Shown here in pieces: positions 1 to 12,350 of a stretch of 64,000 nt of DNA. The DNA lies in assembly GCF_036785885.1 (NCBI RefSeq), contig NC_092315.1:19818026-19882025 (forward strand). Direction: 5' to 3'. How positions within the stretch are numbered: position 1 is the first letter of the stretch; every line of letters begins with the position of its first letter. The translations under genes and the position numbers were made by a program. The stretch is from Coffea arabica (taxonomy: Eukaryota; Streptophyta; Magnoliopsida; Gentianales; Rubiaceae). The notes below the pieces were generated by a model. It did no database searches. It was not told the DNA's origin and saw nothing but the letters and a program-made list of their open reading frames with translations.

Positions 1-1685
1 ACCTGTGTTCGTGTTTGGCTGGTTAAGTAAAGTTCGTATTCGTGTTCGTGTTCGTGTTCGACTCGTTTAACATAAACGAGCCGTTCGCGAACACGTTCGA
101 AAAGTTCGAATCCAGATTATTCTAGGCCTTAAATATGCCACACAAATCATTAATCATCCTAAAAAATAATTAAAATACTAAATGACTAAATTCCATTATT
201 CATTAACTGCATAACCAACATTAACATAAAAACAACAAATAAAACAAAGTAATTTGTCCTTCAAATATAAAAATTCAGCCATAAGACAAGTACAAATTTG
301 CTCCACTTCACAATTTGACTATAACTACATCCACTTCATCTATCCATTTGAATCCATCAGCCACGGCAAAGAAAATGAAGTGACTGGACCAAATTCATTG
401 TAGTTGAAAAGAGCTAGGTGGACCAAGGCATTCGAATTTTTTTCCCCAAGACTCTGCAAAGAATAGAGTAATAATCAACTATAAAAGTTTTCAATCAGTT
501 TTAAAAATATCAATCAAAAGGAACTAGACATCATACATGCATATAGAGGAATTAAGAATGACAAACATTGAAAATTTCCACCACCGCTACAGGTATTTCA
601 TTTTTTTTTCTATCTTTTCCACCCTTGTTCATCATCATCATCATTTCCCATACCATGAAAAATTCGGTCAAACAAAACCAGAAATCTTAGACTTAGAATT
701 ATGTCCCTAACCCCTCAATCCATTGTTCACATCAAACTTAATCCATCCAGTGGTTTACTTGTCATATAATTTTACTTTCTCTGCATCAAGTTTCCATTCT
801 GAGATCTCTAGCTATTGATTTAGCAGCTTGAAGCTCACAAGCACGGAAATGGAAGGAAAAAAAATGCTTTGCTGCTTGCTGCTACTGCCTTGATGTCTTA
901 AATCATCATGCGCCAGTTTTGACAGATTAATGAATGTGTCTTGATGAAAGTAAAAAAAGGAAATGATATGCACAAGAAATATTACATTATTCCAAGATTT
1001 CAAGTATTAGATGCCAAAAGACGAAACTACAGCTGAAGACATCACGTGAGGGACAATTTGGCTAGCGTTAGTGCTAAAACTTTGACCCTTCAAGCTTGCA
1101 ATCAAATTTGATCTAATGAATTCAAAAAATTCCAGATTGAGAAACATAAATCATAGATCTGTGAAAAATCATACCGAATCAAAGGAGGGAGGCACGCGAT
1201 CTCCGAAGTCAGCCAGCCACCAAAGATGTTGATTGGGGCAACTGAAACTCCGGTCTCTCTCTTATCAGTTTGGAAGTTGGAACAACAGTGGTCTCTCTCT
1301 CTTATCAGTCTAGAACAGCAGCGGAGCTTATCAGTTTGGACTATGGACGGTAGAAAGTCTAGAACTTTGGACAGCAGCGGAGCTTTCAGTTTGGACTTTC
1401 AGCAGCGGCCAACGGGGAATGAAAACAAAAGTAAGGCTGGAAAGGGAAGGGGAAAGTTTTAGAATTTCTTATGAGTAATCCTAAAATTTGTCAAATGACA
1501 ATTATGTCCTTGTTCGCGAACGTTCGTTAAAATTAGCGAACATGTTCGTGTTCGCTCGATTATTAAACGAACACAAAAATTCGTTCGTGTTCGGTTCGTT
1601 TAAGGCTTTCGAACGAGCCTTTAACGAACACGAACGAGCCGAAACGAACCGAACTAACGAACAGCTCGGTTCGTTTAACAGCTCT
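1..1685. mobile_element. hAT-like non-autonomous DNA element (left end outside or at window start)
   Basis: Both ends are packed with GTTCG/CGAAC motifs in opposite orientation (about 1-115 and 1,500-1,680), the usual subterminal pattern of a common plant hAT-type family. Read on the minus strand, the right end starts near 1,685 with AGAGCTGTTAAACGAACC. It abuts retrotransposon integrase code that stops abruptly, so the element inserted into that gene. The interior (about 116-1,490) holds no transposase I can recognise. It has a short region (1,226-1,460) in which motifs such as AGCAGCGGAGCTT and CAGTTTGGACT recur, possibly captured UTR sequence. The left terminus and target duplication cannot be judged because the window begins there. 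The hAT assignment rests on end style only. Confidence 0.6.
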
Positions 1686-1985
1686 ATTCAAATGGAGAGA
1701 CTTGCAAGCTGGTATGAAAATTAGTATTGTACCAGAGTTCAGCTGTTGGTAACCAGCTGCTCCAGTGTGTGGGATGTTCACTGCACATGCTTCTGAGGTA
1801 GTTCTCCAAGCATTGGTTCACCCTCTCACTTTGCCCATCAGATTGATGGTGATAAGAAGAACTATAATGTAGGCTTATTCCCAACTTATTGAACAGTTCT
1901 TGCCAGAATCTGCTGATGAAAATCTTATCTCTATCAGAAATAATGGACTCTAGTAAGCCATGCAACTTGTAAACATTGTCAAGGA
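1684..1985 (-). pseudogene. Ty3/gypsy integrase, C-terminal part of catalytic core (fragment)
   Basis: The minus-strand frame shows the second and third catalytic residues of a DDE integrase: ISDRD, then the Glu in SDGQSERVNQ. A W/Y-rich stretch (ELWYNTNFH) and SPFE, typical of gypsy integrases, follow. The first catalytic Asp lies across the 7.5-kb insertion, in the MDF motif near 9,630. The frame ends immediately after SPFE, where the hAT-like element begins, so the C-terminal domain is missing. Roughly 13 codons expected between [12 protein letters not shown] and the DNVYKLHG stretch are absent at the junction with the inserted LTR pair. Confidence 0.85.
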
Positions 1986-4900
1986 TGTGAGGACTCATAT
2001 TTTAATTATTGCAAAATATTCTTAAATTGGTCATTTAAAAGTATTTTTGCATGTGAGTTACTCAAGTTTTCCCAAATTGCATGAATTTCTTGAAAATGAG
2101 TCTAAACAATTGGTTCTTTAAACAATTATTATTTTAATGACCAAATTTATTCGAGTTGAATTGTTTATGGTGATTTTGATTGTTATATATACTTGAATTA
2201 TCATATTTTAAAGTTTTAGAGTCGAATAAGTTGAAGTTTCAAAGTTCGAGCGAGAATTCCTTAAGTTCGACTCTTGTGCGCCTGCGTGCCGAAATGGCCC
2301 CGACAGGCGCATTAATCTGTTTAATTGGAGATTTAAGAATTTGATATTAGACTACTAAGAATGACTATTAATGCACTAGAGGAATTACCTCGGAGGTTTA
2401 GTATACAAAAGTAGCAAACGAGCACGAAAAGTGGTCGCGCAAAACCCTATTCGGGCCTAGCGAGGTTTGACCTTGAAAACTTAGCCTTTAAGCTTCCTTT
2501 TCTCCCCAAAAACACACTTAAAAAATTCTGAAACAATCTCTCTCATCTTTCTCTCTCTAAATTCGGCCCTCACAAGTAAAAAAATAAAGGAAGAAGAGCT
2601 CTCCAATTTTTCTGCTCAAACCTTGCACCTAATCCATCAAAGTTCCTCATCAACTTGTGGGTTTTCATCCTAGCTAAGTGGAGGAGCTGATTTTGTGGCT
2701 TTGAGGGTGGATTGGGTGGTTGATGGTGGTGAAATTTGGGAAGGAAAATTCTGATTTTGTTAGGTTTCATAGCTCCAAGAGGTAACACACAAAATCCTTG
2801 CTTTCTTGGTTCATTTGTAGCTCTGAAGAATTGTTGTTATTAGTTGAATTTGGTTGGTTGATGTGGGTTTTATGAACTCCCACCATTGTTGTTTGAGGGC
2901 TGTTAAGATGTTAATGTGTGTGTGAGTGTGATTTTGATGAGTTATAATGGTAGAAACTAGAAGAGGAAGAGAAAAGAGGGAAATTGAGAGAAAGGAGGAC
3001 TACTGACCGAAATTCTTGACCTTGTTATTCTGTTTTTCTGCCCATATTTTCGTGCCTTTTTTTCAGTCCATTTGAGTGCTGATATGTTGAGCTTTAAGTG
3101 TACAAAATTTCAGCCAAAAACCCTTTGATTTGGTACACCAAAATTGCACGCAAAGTTTGGTCACAACCCTGGAAAATTTCTGACTTACTGCCCGACTTCT
3201 TGTTTGCTGCTGCCCTGTAATTTCGAAAATTTTCTGGTGCTAATTGAGCTTCCAAATTGATGTAGATATGTTGTGCTGTGTGTATTGTGGTTGTCTACCA
3301 AAAATCAACCCAAATGGTTGGTTAAATTTTGAGTTACAAGTAAAGAAGCAAACTGGAACAAGCTCCAGAATTTTCTGACCAGCAACATTTGTGTAGATAT
3401 AACATTTTGTTCGTTGATCAAAATCGAGTGCTACTTGTGGAATTTGAAACTAGACTCTTATAGCTTTAAAATGGTACTAAGCTCATTTTCTAGTTCATCC
3501 CGAGTGATCCGTGGTGAGTCTTGAAAGTTTGCTAATTGACAGCCACTGTTCACCCGAGGACAGTCCAGAAATTGCAACTTGTTGCTGATTTTTGAACCAC
3601 TTGGGTTTGGATATTGAAAACAATTTCTTCTGTATAAATGTAACCTTGTGAATCTAGTTTTCAATGCCACCAACCATTCCTGATTTGAGTAAATATAGAG
3701 CCAGATATGGCCTTTTTGCTGAAGTGTGTCAGAATTGAAAATTCTGGAAAACAAAGCTCATCAGTCCTTAAGCTTGTGCGAACTTCAAACTTTTATTTCT
3801 TGAGCTAGGAACGTCGGAATAAAGTTCCGTTCATTTTTTTTTGAAAACTGGAATGGAACACATATCAAATTTCAAAGGCTGGTTTTGATTCTATGATTTT
3901 TGACAAAAATCCAAGGTTATTGGAAAAGTGGGGACTGTTTTGCCCTATCTTCTATGAACAGAAATTTCACTTGAAAAATTAACTTGCTTTTGATTTGACT
4001 TTTGGATAACAGTCTTCTACAAAGTTGTTATGTTTCGCATGAAGTGTCCGACGGTGTAAAATTTTACATTTTTGGACTTTCTGAACTTCCAGACCGATTT
4101 TTCAAAGTTTCACGCGTAAAAGTGAAATTTTCCGATTTGAACCTGCTTGCTCTTTTAAGAGCTTAGGTCACTCTTTTGAGACTCTTGGGATATTCCAAAC
4201 TTATTTTTATGGTGAAAACGTGCTCACTTATAATTTGGAACTTTATTTTGAATGTCGGTTTCGATAAACCGAAATACTTGAAAATTTGGCCTTGAGCATT
4301 TTAACTAGAGAAATCCTTGAGAAATTTCACTAAATTTCCTATTTGAAAGTTAGAACTTTAACTTCCATATTTATTATGGAAAAAGTGATTGTTTGGAAAC
4401 TTTGACTTCGTAAGTTTAGAAAACATGATTTTTCACTTATATTCAAGCACTTGGGCTATTATTGAAAATTTTCTAGTACGAACACATTTTTCTCCTTTCT
4501 CGATTTCCGTGCCAAATTAAGCATTTTACTCTTCTTTTGAAATTGATAGTCCTTGCCACGATTTAACTCAGAAATGGGACTTTTAAATTCCTTTTGGTTA
4601 TTATTCCAATGATTAAGTGAAAACTTCCTATTTCGATTTGTTTGAGCTTGAGGCTCTTGAGTGTGTGTATCTAAAAGATTTTCTTTTATTCGCCTTGATT
4701 GAGCATCTAGGTAATTCGTGATTGTGATTAATCTCAGGTGATCCAGAGGACACCGAGAAGCTCTTTTAATTTCTTGCTTTTGCTCTTGCTTTGCTCCGGA
4801 TTACGGTGAGGGATTCCGAACTGTTTTGCACAAAAAAAATTGCTTCTCGAGCTTTTATAACCACTGTTTGTATAATTGCATATATATATACGTGATGTGA

Positions 4901-6091
4901 CTTGATAAGTGCTCCTTACATGGCTAAGTGGTCAAATACTTGATGAATCTTGTTCACTTGAATGATAAATACTTATTCCTAGGTAAGTGTGTACTTTATC
5001 GCACTCGACCTAACTGTTACTGTATCACTTAACTGTTCAATATTTCGTTGTTTATATGTTATTTGTGTATGCTGTAGGCCATGTGTACTTTATCACATCG
5101 GCTGAACAAGGCCTTTCCCCCCTTCGTTATCACCTATTCGAGCCAGAAGTGGACTCGGTCGGATAGGTTGATAACCCTGGGCACTGTATTTTGGTATACT
5201 CGAGTATTACCGCTGGAGGGATAAGGTGATGGCCAGTCAATCGAAGGAGTTACCGATGGGAGTTATAAGGACGGGAAGTGGACCGAGTACTGTATCCGTT
5301 TGTGTTTGCTTTACTATTAATATTGTAATTGCTCTCCTAGTTGACATTTCTCGGGTAAGACTCCTCATGAGCATTAATCTCTGAGACGAAGCAATCCTTG
5401 TAATGTTCTTCTAGTCGGACGAGCCACTATTTGTTAGACTAAAATTCATGACAATATATTTATATGGTCATTCATTCCAAATGTACGTTAGTGATTTTAA
5501 ATGATTTATGAGTTGTACTCATAGTAAAGTTACCAGCAAAAGCACTACTTCTACATGTGTTTTCAAAGTAGCACTTACGCACTAGTTTATAAATACTTGA
5601 TTTTCCCTTTTGAAACCTCATTGAGCTTCAGCTCACCCCCAAAAACATTTTAGTTCTATGCAGGACTCGAGAAGGATAGTTACTCAAGCACAAGGATTTG
5701 GAGTACCGTGGATTATCCTTTATTTGGGTTGTGATTGATTTTCATTGTGGAATGTAATGGTTATTTTGAAAGATTTGTGAACTTTATGGTATGATGTACT
5801 TGTGGTTGAAGTGAATGTAAATCTCATGATATTTTGGGGATTATACTTTTGTAAGAATGATTTGAATTGCAAACATAAGGATTGTACTTAAGTTATTATT
5901 ATGAAAATTTAGATGAAGTATTGGACTTGTACTTTGATATGTTGGACTGGTGGATATAACATACTCCGTTTGAGTTTTTAAAAACCATCGATTATATTCA
6001 TGCTTGAGTTTTGTAGTGAGTCCCGACGAGAGTTGGGCAGGCGGCTCGCCGAACCCTTTGGTTCGCCTTAGGGGGAGGTGAGGCTGTCACA
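1986..6091 (+). repeat. 5' LTR of the non-coding element
   Basis: Begins TGTGAGGACTC at 1,986 and ends GGGGGAGGTGAGGCTGTCACA just before the primer-binding site. It carries the motif GTGTACTTTATC twice (about 4,990 and 5,083) and the 12-bp palindrome ATACTCGAGTAT at 5,196-5,207. Both are shared with the other two LTRs of this family in the window. No open frame of note lies within it. Confidence 0.8.
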
Positions 6092-6498
6092 GGTGGTATC
6101 AGAGTTTAGGCTCTAGATCTTTGTAGTGTATCTTAAACTTTAAGTATAGGATGCCGGACTGTGGAGTTTGATTGTCTAGTAAGTGGAATGTGATCTTAGT
6201 ACTTGATGATTGATTGAGTAATATGTGAAGCTGCTGTAATAGTTAAAGTCGGCATGTAGTGATGTGTTAGCTGAAATAATTGTATTTATGGAACGATGTG
6301 TATGCAACCCCTATGTAATGAGTGTATTCTCGATAAAAGTAGTAGATCTAGTACCTGATATTTTGAGTGTATTCTCCTTATGTCTTCACAGATTTTCTTA
6401 GCATGGCGTTTTAGTCATAGCATTATTACGATTTCTCTCTAGATAGATTGTGGTATGAGGAGAATTTCGAGAACGAAATTTCTTTAAGGGGGAGAGAG
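6092..6498 (+). other. Internal region of the LTR pair, non-coding, with polypurine tract
   Basis: Only 407 bp separate the two LTRs. After the primer-binding site there is no gag or pol similarity and no frame of meaningful length. The last 13 bases (6,486-6,498, AAGGGGGAGAGAG) are the polypurine tract that abuts the 3' LTR. The element therefore keeps the cis signals for reverse transcription but could move only with enzymes supplied by another element. Confidence 0.75.
6094..6106 (+). other. Primer-binding site (initiator Met tRNA)
   Basis: TGGTATCAGAGTT lies two bases after the 5' LTR end. TGGTATCAGAG is complementary to the 3' end of plant initiator-Met tRNA, where minus-strand DNA synthesis is primed. 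One mismatch to the usual TGGTATCAGAGC. Confidence 0.85.
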
Positions 6499-9400
6499 TG
6501 TGAGGACCCGGAAATTTTCTTTATTTCATAATACGTTATTTTATTTTCTCGCATGCATTTTCGTCACTATACCCTATTATATTGATTTGTCCGAGATTTT
6601 TATAAGTAAATATAGTTTTTAAATCATTTTTCTAATATAAGTTAGATCATGAGAAATAAAGAGTGTATATTGGACGTGGGATCCGCTAGTGGCGTTAAGT
6701 GCGACAAATTCGGCCAATTAGATTAAGTTTTGTATACCAGAATTAAATTATTAGGTGTTAAGAGGTAATTAGAGATTACCTAGATGGATTAGTATTGGAG
6801 AGACAAGAGGATAAGTTTAAGCTTAAAAGGTGACAAGTGTCACCATCCTATTTAATCTTGGATTTTGACCATTTAACTTTACCTTTACCATATATCAAAA
6901 TTGACCCAAAAATCATTCTTATTTCAAGCGTCTTTGGCCGGCTCTCTCTAGGAAGAAAAGAAAAGAAACCTTCAACTCTTTTGCTGATAATCTTGCTCAA
7001 TCTCCCAATCCAACCGATTAAACTTGAATTCCTCCATAAAAACCCTTAGTTTAGTAGTAGTGAGGTTGGTTGTGAAGTGGTTTGGAAGAAAATGGTGCTA
7101 AGTTGGGTCTTTTCTTGGGTTGGCAAGGTAAGTAACTAAGGAACCTTTCCTTTGATTCTAATAATGTCTAATTAGTGGCTTTTGTGGCTAAATATGTTGA
7201 TTTGTAGTAGGTCTGATGGTTGGAAGTGGAGTTTTGATGGATTTTTTATTTATTTTTGATTTTTCTGTTTTTATATAGTAATTATTGCTTAGTCATGGAT
7301 TGATGGTTTGTTATAGTGTAAAATGAAGTTGGTATATGTTGGATATGATTGGTTGCGGAAAATTTCTGGTTTGGTGCGGAAATTCTAGTTTAGGGTTTCA
7401 ATTTTCCCTGTTCTGTCCGATTTTATTTGAGTATGTTAGAGGCCGAATCAGGTTTAGGTTAAAACATAAAAGTTGTAAGAAATGATGTTTTATAGCTTCC
7501 TGTAAAATTTCAGCTCGATCGGAGCACCGTAGCATATAAAATGACCGTAATACCCTTGACTGCCCATAAGCCCTATTTTCGCGGACAGTTTTCTGTCTTC
7601 GTGGGGATTTCAATTTTTGCCTCTGAAAATGCATGATTTAGCTTTGTAGGTCTTCATAAGAAATGTAGGTATATGTTTTGGATTCGAAACGCCATAAGAT
7701 ACACCTCAATCGGACTTCAGTAGCCTGAGTTATTGTCGTTTAATCATAGTGCGGTTAACTAGTCTGATTGTGAGATGCTGGTTCTGTAATTTGGAATTTT
7801 GACCTGTATACACTATGAACTAGACTAAGTGGTCTTCATCAAAGTTGTAGGCCTTTATTTTCTCTTCGAAACGGTATACATTACACCCCAATCCGATAAG
7901 CGTGGCTTCGGTTGTGTCTGTTCCGCTAAGAGATGTCAAATCTGCTATTTAGCTTTTGTCCTTAAAACTTGATTTCGAGTTGCATTCCTAGACTTGTTTT
8001 GTATTTGAATGAACTTAAGCCTAGTTGAAGGGCTATTGTATTGAGATTTCTTATGTGTTGAATTGGACTGATTTGAGGAAAAACAATGAAGCCATAAATG
8101 GCTGGAATATAGCAAAATACAAAGGGCATGCTGCCCAAAATTTTAGGGCTAAGCGATTCCTTCAATTGAGTTGATCTTAGTAAAAATGAAGGGTTTTGAG
8201 GGTTGTTTGTAACCCTAGGACCAACTGTTATCTTTTTATTCAAAAGTCATAGTTTGATTCTTCTGTACTAGTACTGAACTTGAAAAGGCATACGACATAT
8301 AGTCGGGGCTCATTTATGCATTTCATTTACTGGGTTTGTGGATGTACGAACTATAATTGTTTTATCTTAATTATTTTAGAGTTTCTTGGCGATTAAAGCC
8401 ACTTTGGGTAAAAACCTTTTGAAGTATCTGTACTGGAACCGGTGAGTGTACCACTCCCCTGAATTGTTGTTTAATCAGTTCATCTATACTTGAAATGTGT
8501 GACATGCATAACTATGAACTCTGTTATTCTGAATAAGATGAGGGTGTACTTTATCACACTCGTTCTCTTGCCTGTACTGCATGAGTTGGAATCTATTACT
8601 TGTATTTGTTATGTACTTGAACTCGTTACTTGCGCCTGTTATGAGATCGTTTGGAAGTGTGTCCAACGATCTTCCTGTTAATTTGAGCTCAACCTCATGG
8701 GGAGTTAATTAAGTCGAGTCAGCAAGGGTTTGGTCGAGGTAATTGACAACTCATGGGTGCCTGTTCCTGGGGAATCTTTGGGTATTGAGACTCTTGATTC
8801 CGGTATACTCGAGTATTATCATTTCTGTTCCTGTTCTTGTTTGGCGTTCGGGCCCGATAAGGGGTATGGTTGGTGGACAGGATTTGGCGTTAAAATGGTG
8901 TTCTACTGGACTGGTTCCTTTATTTGAATGTTGACAGAGGGTCAACTAGGTTGGATCAAATATTGCAACGGGGATTGGGCTCTTGAGAGCCCTCTGTATC
9001 CTTTAAATTGTGGTGTTCATTCATTTCTTGTATTTGATGTGTATATGTGCTCTAAAAGTGATTTCTCATGATTTCTACTATTTATACTTTTGGTACCTCA
9101 TTGAACTTTTAGCTCACCCCGTCCCGTTATCTTTGTTTTCCTTATAGGAAACCATCTTTTGGAACTTTGATGTTTTTGAATACTGAGTTGGGCTAGTTAG
9201 AAATTCTTTTGCTCTTTTGGGTATAGCTTCTCGACAATTTGGAAACCCTAAATGTATCTTTAAAAAAAAAATTTCTTTTGGTGTGTAAACTTACTAATAT
9301 GTATATTGTACAGTGTTTCCTTATCGTTATATGTCTGTGGGAACGTTGTCCTAAAGATTGATTGTATCTTATAGTTCGGTTCAATTGGGTTCTGAATGTT

Positions 9401-9528
9401 ATTTCCTCGAAGTTCTTCTGAGCGTTTGGTAGGGTTTCCGTTCGTTCCAGATCTGAGTCCCGGCGAGAGTTGGGCAGGCGGTCCGCCGAATCTTTTGGTT
9501 CACCTTAGGGGGAGGTGGGGCTGTCACA
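6499..9528 (+). repeat. 3' LTR of the non-coding element
   Basis: Starts TGTGAGGACCCGG directly after the polypurine tract and ends GGGGGAGGTGGGGCTGTCACA. The last ~75 bp closely match the end of the 5' LTR, but the beginning and middle differ and it is about 1.1 kb shorter. It has one GTGTACTTTATC motif (8,544) and the palindrome ATACTCGAGTAT at 8,805-8,816. The divergence suggests two subfamilies or a recombined element, not LTRs copied in one insertion event. Confidence 0.8.
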
Positions 9529-11458
9529 GTGTGAGCCTTATAAAGTGACTGAATTTGGTTAGACGATCCACCACCACCAAAATAGTTTCAAAGCCTTGAG
9601 ATAAGGGAAGCTGTTCAATGAAATCCATGTAGATGTGTGACCAGGCCTGCTGAGGTACTGGGATAGGTTGCAGTAGTCCAGGCTATGGAACATTTTCATG
9701 CTTATTGCGCTGGCAAATGTCACACGACCGTACAAATTGAATGACATCTCTTTTAATCCCAGGCCAGTGAAATAGAGCTTGTATTCTCTGTAAGCACCTT
9801 CTCTGACCAGAGTGTCCTCCCACTGCTGAGTCATGTAATGCTTTGATCAGGTTGTTCCTGATATTGTTGGCAGATCCCACGTATAGTTTTTCTTTGAATT
9901 TTAGCAACCCCTGGTCCAAGTGATAATCTGAATCAGCATTGGAGTCTATGAGCAGCTGAGCTATTTTCTGCTGAGCTCCTGGATCACCATTATAACTCTC
10001 AACTAGTTCTTGCATCCAAGCTGGTTGTACTGTGGAAATGGCACACATGTGGTATGCTGAGATATGGTTGGCTTTGGTCTCCCCTACTTTCCTTCTAGAT
10101 AGAGCGTTAGCTACCCCATTGTCTGAACCTTTCTTGTACTGTATTTCATAATCTAATCCTAGTAACTTGGTGAGCCACTTATGCTGTAAGGGATGTGTAA
10201 GCCTCTGCTCCAGTAGATGCTTGAGAGCCCGATGATCAGTCTTAATGACAAAATGATGGCCAACCAAATAATGCTTCCATTTGGTGACTGCTAGCACCAG
10301 GGCATAAAGTTCCTTTTCATACACAGATAGCCCCAAGTTCTGAGGAAATAAAGCCTTGCTGAGGAATGCTATAGGATGTCCTTGCTGCATCAGAACTGCT
10401 CCAATGCCTACACCACAGGCATCAGTTTCTATTACAAAGGGAAGCTCAAAGTAGGGAAGCTCCAATGCCTTCTTGAGGTCTTCAAAAGCTATCTGAGCTT
10501 TATGGTCCCATACAAAGCCTTCTTTCTTCAGTAGCTGTGTCAAGGGCTTGCAGATCACTCCATACCCCTTGATGAATCTTCTGTAATACCCAGTCAATCC
10601 TAGGAAATCTCTCAATTCTTTGACTGTGCTAGGGGTAGGCCAGGTCCTGATGCAGTCAACCTTGGTTGAGTCCATACTCACCCCAGCATCAGAAATCACA
10701 CGTCCCAAATACTCTATGGATGTCTGAGCAAATGAACATTTAGACTTCTTGCAGTAAAGTTGATTATTAGTCAAGACCTTAAGAACAGCTTGCAAATGTT
10801 GTACATGTAACTCTAGAGTGGGGCCATAAACCAGGATGTGATAAAAAAAAACTAGCACAAACTTCCTCAAAAATGGCTGAAATATCCTGTTCATCAGGGA
10901 CTGAAACGTGGTTGGTGCATTAGTCAGCCCAAATGGCATCACCAGGAATTCAAAATGTCCATGATGTGTTTGGAAAGCAGTCTTGTGAGTGTCTACTGCC
11001 TTAACTCTCAATTGGTGGTAGCCAGCTCTGAGGTCCACTTTAGACATATATTTGGTGCCAAGCAATTCATCCAGTAACTCATCAATATTAGGAATGAGAA
11101 ATGTTTCCTTAATAGTTAGGTCATTCAGCTTTCTGTAGTCTATGCATAGCCTTCAAGAATTGTCTTTCTTCTTAACTAACAATACAGGTGAAGCAAAAGG
11201 ACTTGTACTATGTATAATGATCCCATTGATGAGCATTTCAGCAACTTGTTTCTCAATTTCAACTTTATGGGAATGAGGGTACCTGTATGGTTTGAGTTTA
11301 AAGGGTTCAGCCCCTGACTTGAGGTTAATCTGATGATCCAGCTCTCTTTCTGGAGGTAGACCTGTTGGGGTAGCAAACACCTTGGAGTACTGTTGCAGGA
11401 CCCTCTCTATTGGTTCTGGAATGTCTCCCATCTGATCCCCTTTGAGTTCCATATGCAA
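9529..11458 (-). pseudogene. Ty3/gypsy reverse transcriptase, RNase H and integrase N-terminal half
   Basis: The minus-strand frame runs from the RT fingers (DHQINLKSG, near 11,340), through a TGA at about 11,155 where Trp is expected, to CIDYRKLND, MPFGLTNAP (residues 43-51 counted from the Met at 11,065), RNase H (TDACGVGIGAVL, ALSRR) and the integrase zinc-binding region ending CDICQRNK. The RT polymerase motif, normally YxDD in this family, reads FYHI at residues 74-77, so both catalytic aspartates are lost. A TAG follows the zinc finger (about 9,680). After it, MDFIEQLP (first integrase Asp) and [12 protein letters not shown] run up to the LTR-pair insertion at 9,529. It cannot encode an active enzyme. 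Confidence 0.92.
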
Positions 11459-12242
11459 TGATGCACCTTCCCTGCGCTTCTTCTTCTGAATGATCTGAGA
11501 TCCTTCCCTCTCACTAGCTCCATTGCAGGTTGATTAATGAAGCCTTGGAGATGGAGTAGCTCTCCCCTGCTGCTAAGGGCAATGCTGAGGGTATGAAAAT
11601 CAAAGATAATAGGACTGAATTGGCACATCCAGTCTACACCAAGGATGATATCTCATCCTCCCAATTCCATTACCTTCGGGTCAAATTGGAACTGATAATC
11701 TTGTATGAGCCATGCCACCTTAGGACAGATAGCTCCACTAGTGATGTCTGTCCCATCTGCCAAGGTTACGATGAAAGGATTCATAGCTTGATGAGGCAAG
11801 TGCAGTAGATTAGCTAGCCTATGGTGGATGAAGCTATCAGAGCTCTTGTGTCAACCAGGATCTTAACTAGTAAGCCCCCTATATTGCCCAACAACATAAT
11901 CGACTTCCTCCTGATGGGACCTGACAATGCATTCAAGGACACCTTTGCAAGTTCACCTACTCTGCCTGTGTGTTCATCTTGCTCTCCCACTGCATCCTTA
12001 AAGACTGCTTTCTCCTCTTCAATACCTAGACAGTTTAGGTTACCAGGTTTACACTGATATCCCACTCCAAACCTCTCACCACACTTGTAACACAAATTAT
12101 GCTTACGCTTGTACTGCAGTTCTTCAATTAAGATTCTCCCAACCTCTTTGTGTATGGACTCAGTCTTCCTGATGTTAGGGGCAATTGTAGGGAGTTTGTA
12201 AGAATTAGAATGATTCTGATTATTTGCCTGATTCTTATACAT
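11459..12242 (-). pseudogene. Ty3/gypsy gag zinc knuckle and aspartic protease, degenerate
   Basis: The frame beginning at 12,242 has a zinc-knuckle start CYKCGERFGVGYQC, in which the CX2CX4HX4C pattern is damaged because the His is replaced by Tyr. About 90 residues later comes ILVDTRALIASS, corresponding to the protease active site (normally D-T/S-G-A). The Gly is changed to Arg. A stop follows at about 11,814. The frame continues with degraded protease sequence (VDWMCQFSPIIFDF near 11,620) up to the RT linker. It is inactive on three counts: zinc knuckle, active site and stops. Confidence 0.8.
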
Positions 12243-12350
12243 CCCAAATTTTGTTTCCAGTGCAATTTTGGCAGAAGGCTTGGACTGTCTAGACTAAATT
12301 TTTAGGGCGTATTCTTGTAATTCAACCACTTCAAATGCCTTTGGCAAGGA

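Larger units (their letters stand above)
1986..9528 (+). mobile_element. Non-coding LTR-retrotransposon derivative: two long unequal LTRs flanking 407 bp
   Basis: Two LTR-like blocks start TGTGAGGAC and end GGCTGTCACA, in the same orientation. The left block is followed by a primer-binding site (6,094) and the right one is preceded by a polypurine tract (6,486-6,498). This is a complete LTR-PBS-PPT-LTR layout, but only 407 bp lie between the LTRs and none of it codes. The LTRs differ in length (4,106 and 3,030 bp) and clearly in sequence. The flanking 5-mers (AAGGA left, GTGTG right) do not match, so no target duplication is visible. The element lies in the integrase gene of the minus-strand gypsy element. 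A third related LTR sits at 54,412-57,586. Confidence 0.8.

Noticed and set aside
1226..1462. 78-codon frame within the hAT-like element
   Set aside because: Built from short internal repeats. No transposase motif.
9683..11065. 460-codon frame as a functional polymerase gene
   Set aside because: RT active site lost, stops on both sides, and integrase interrupted.
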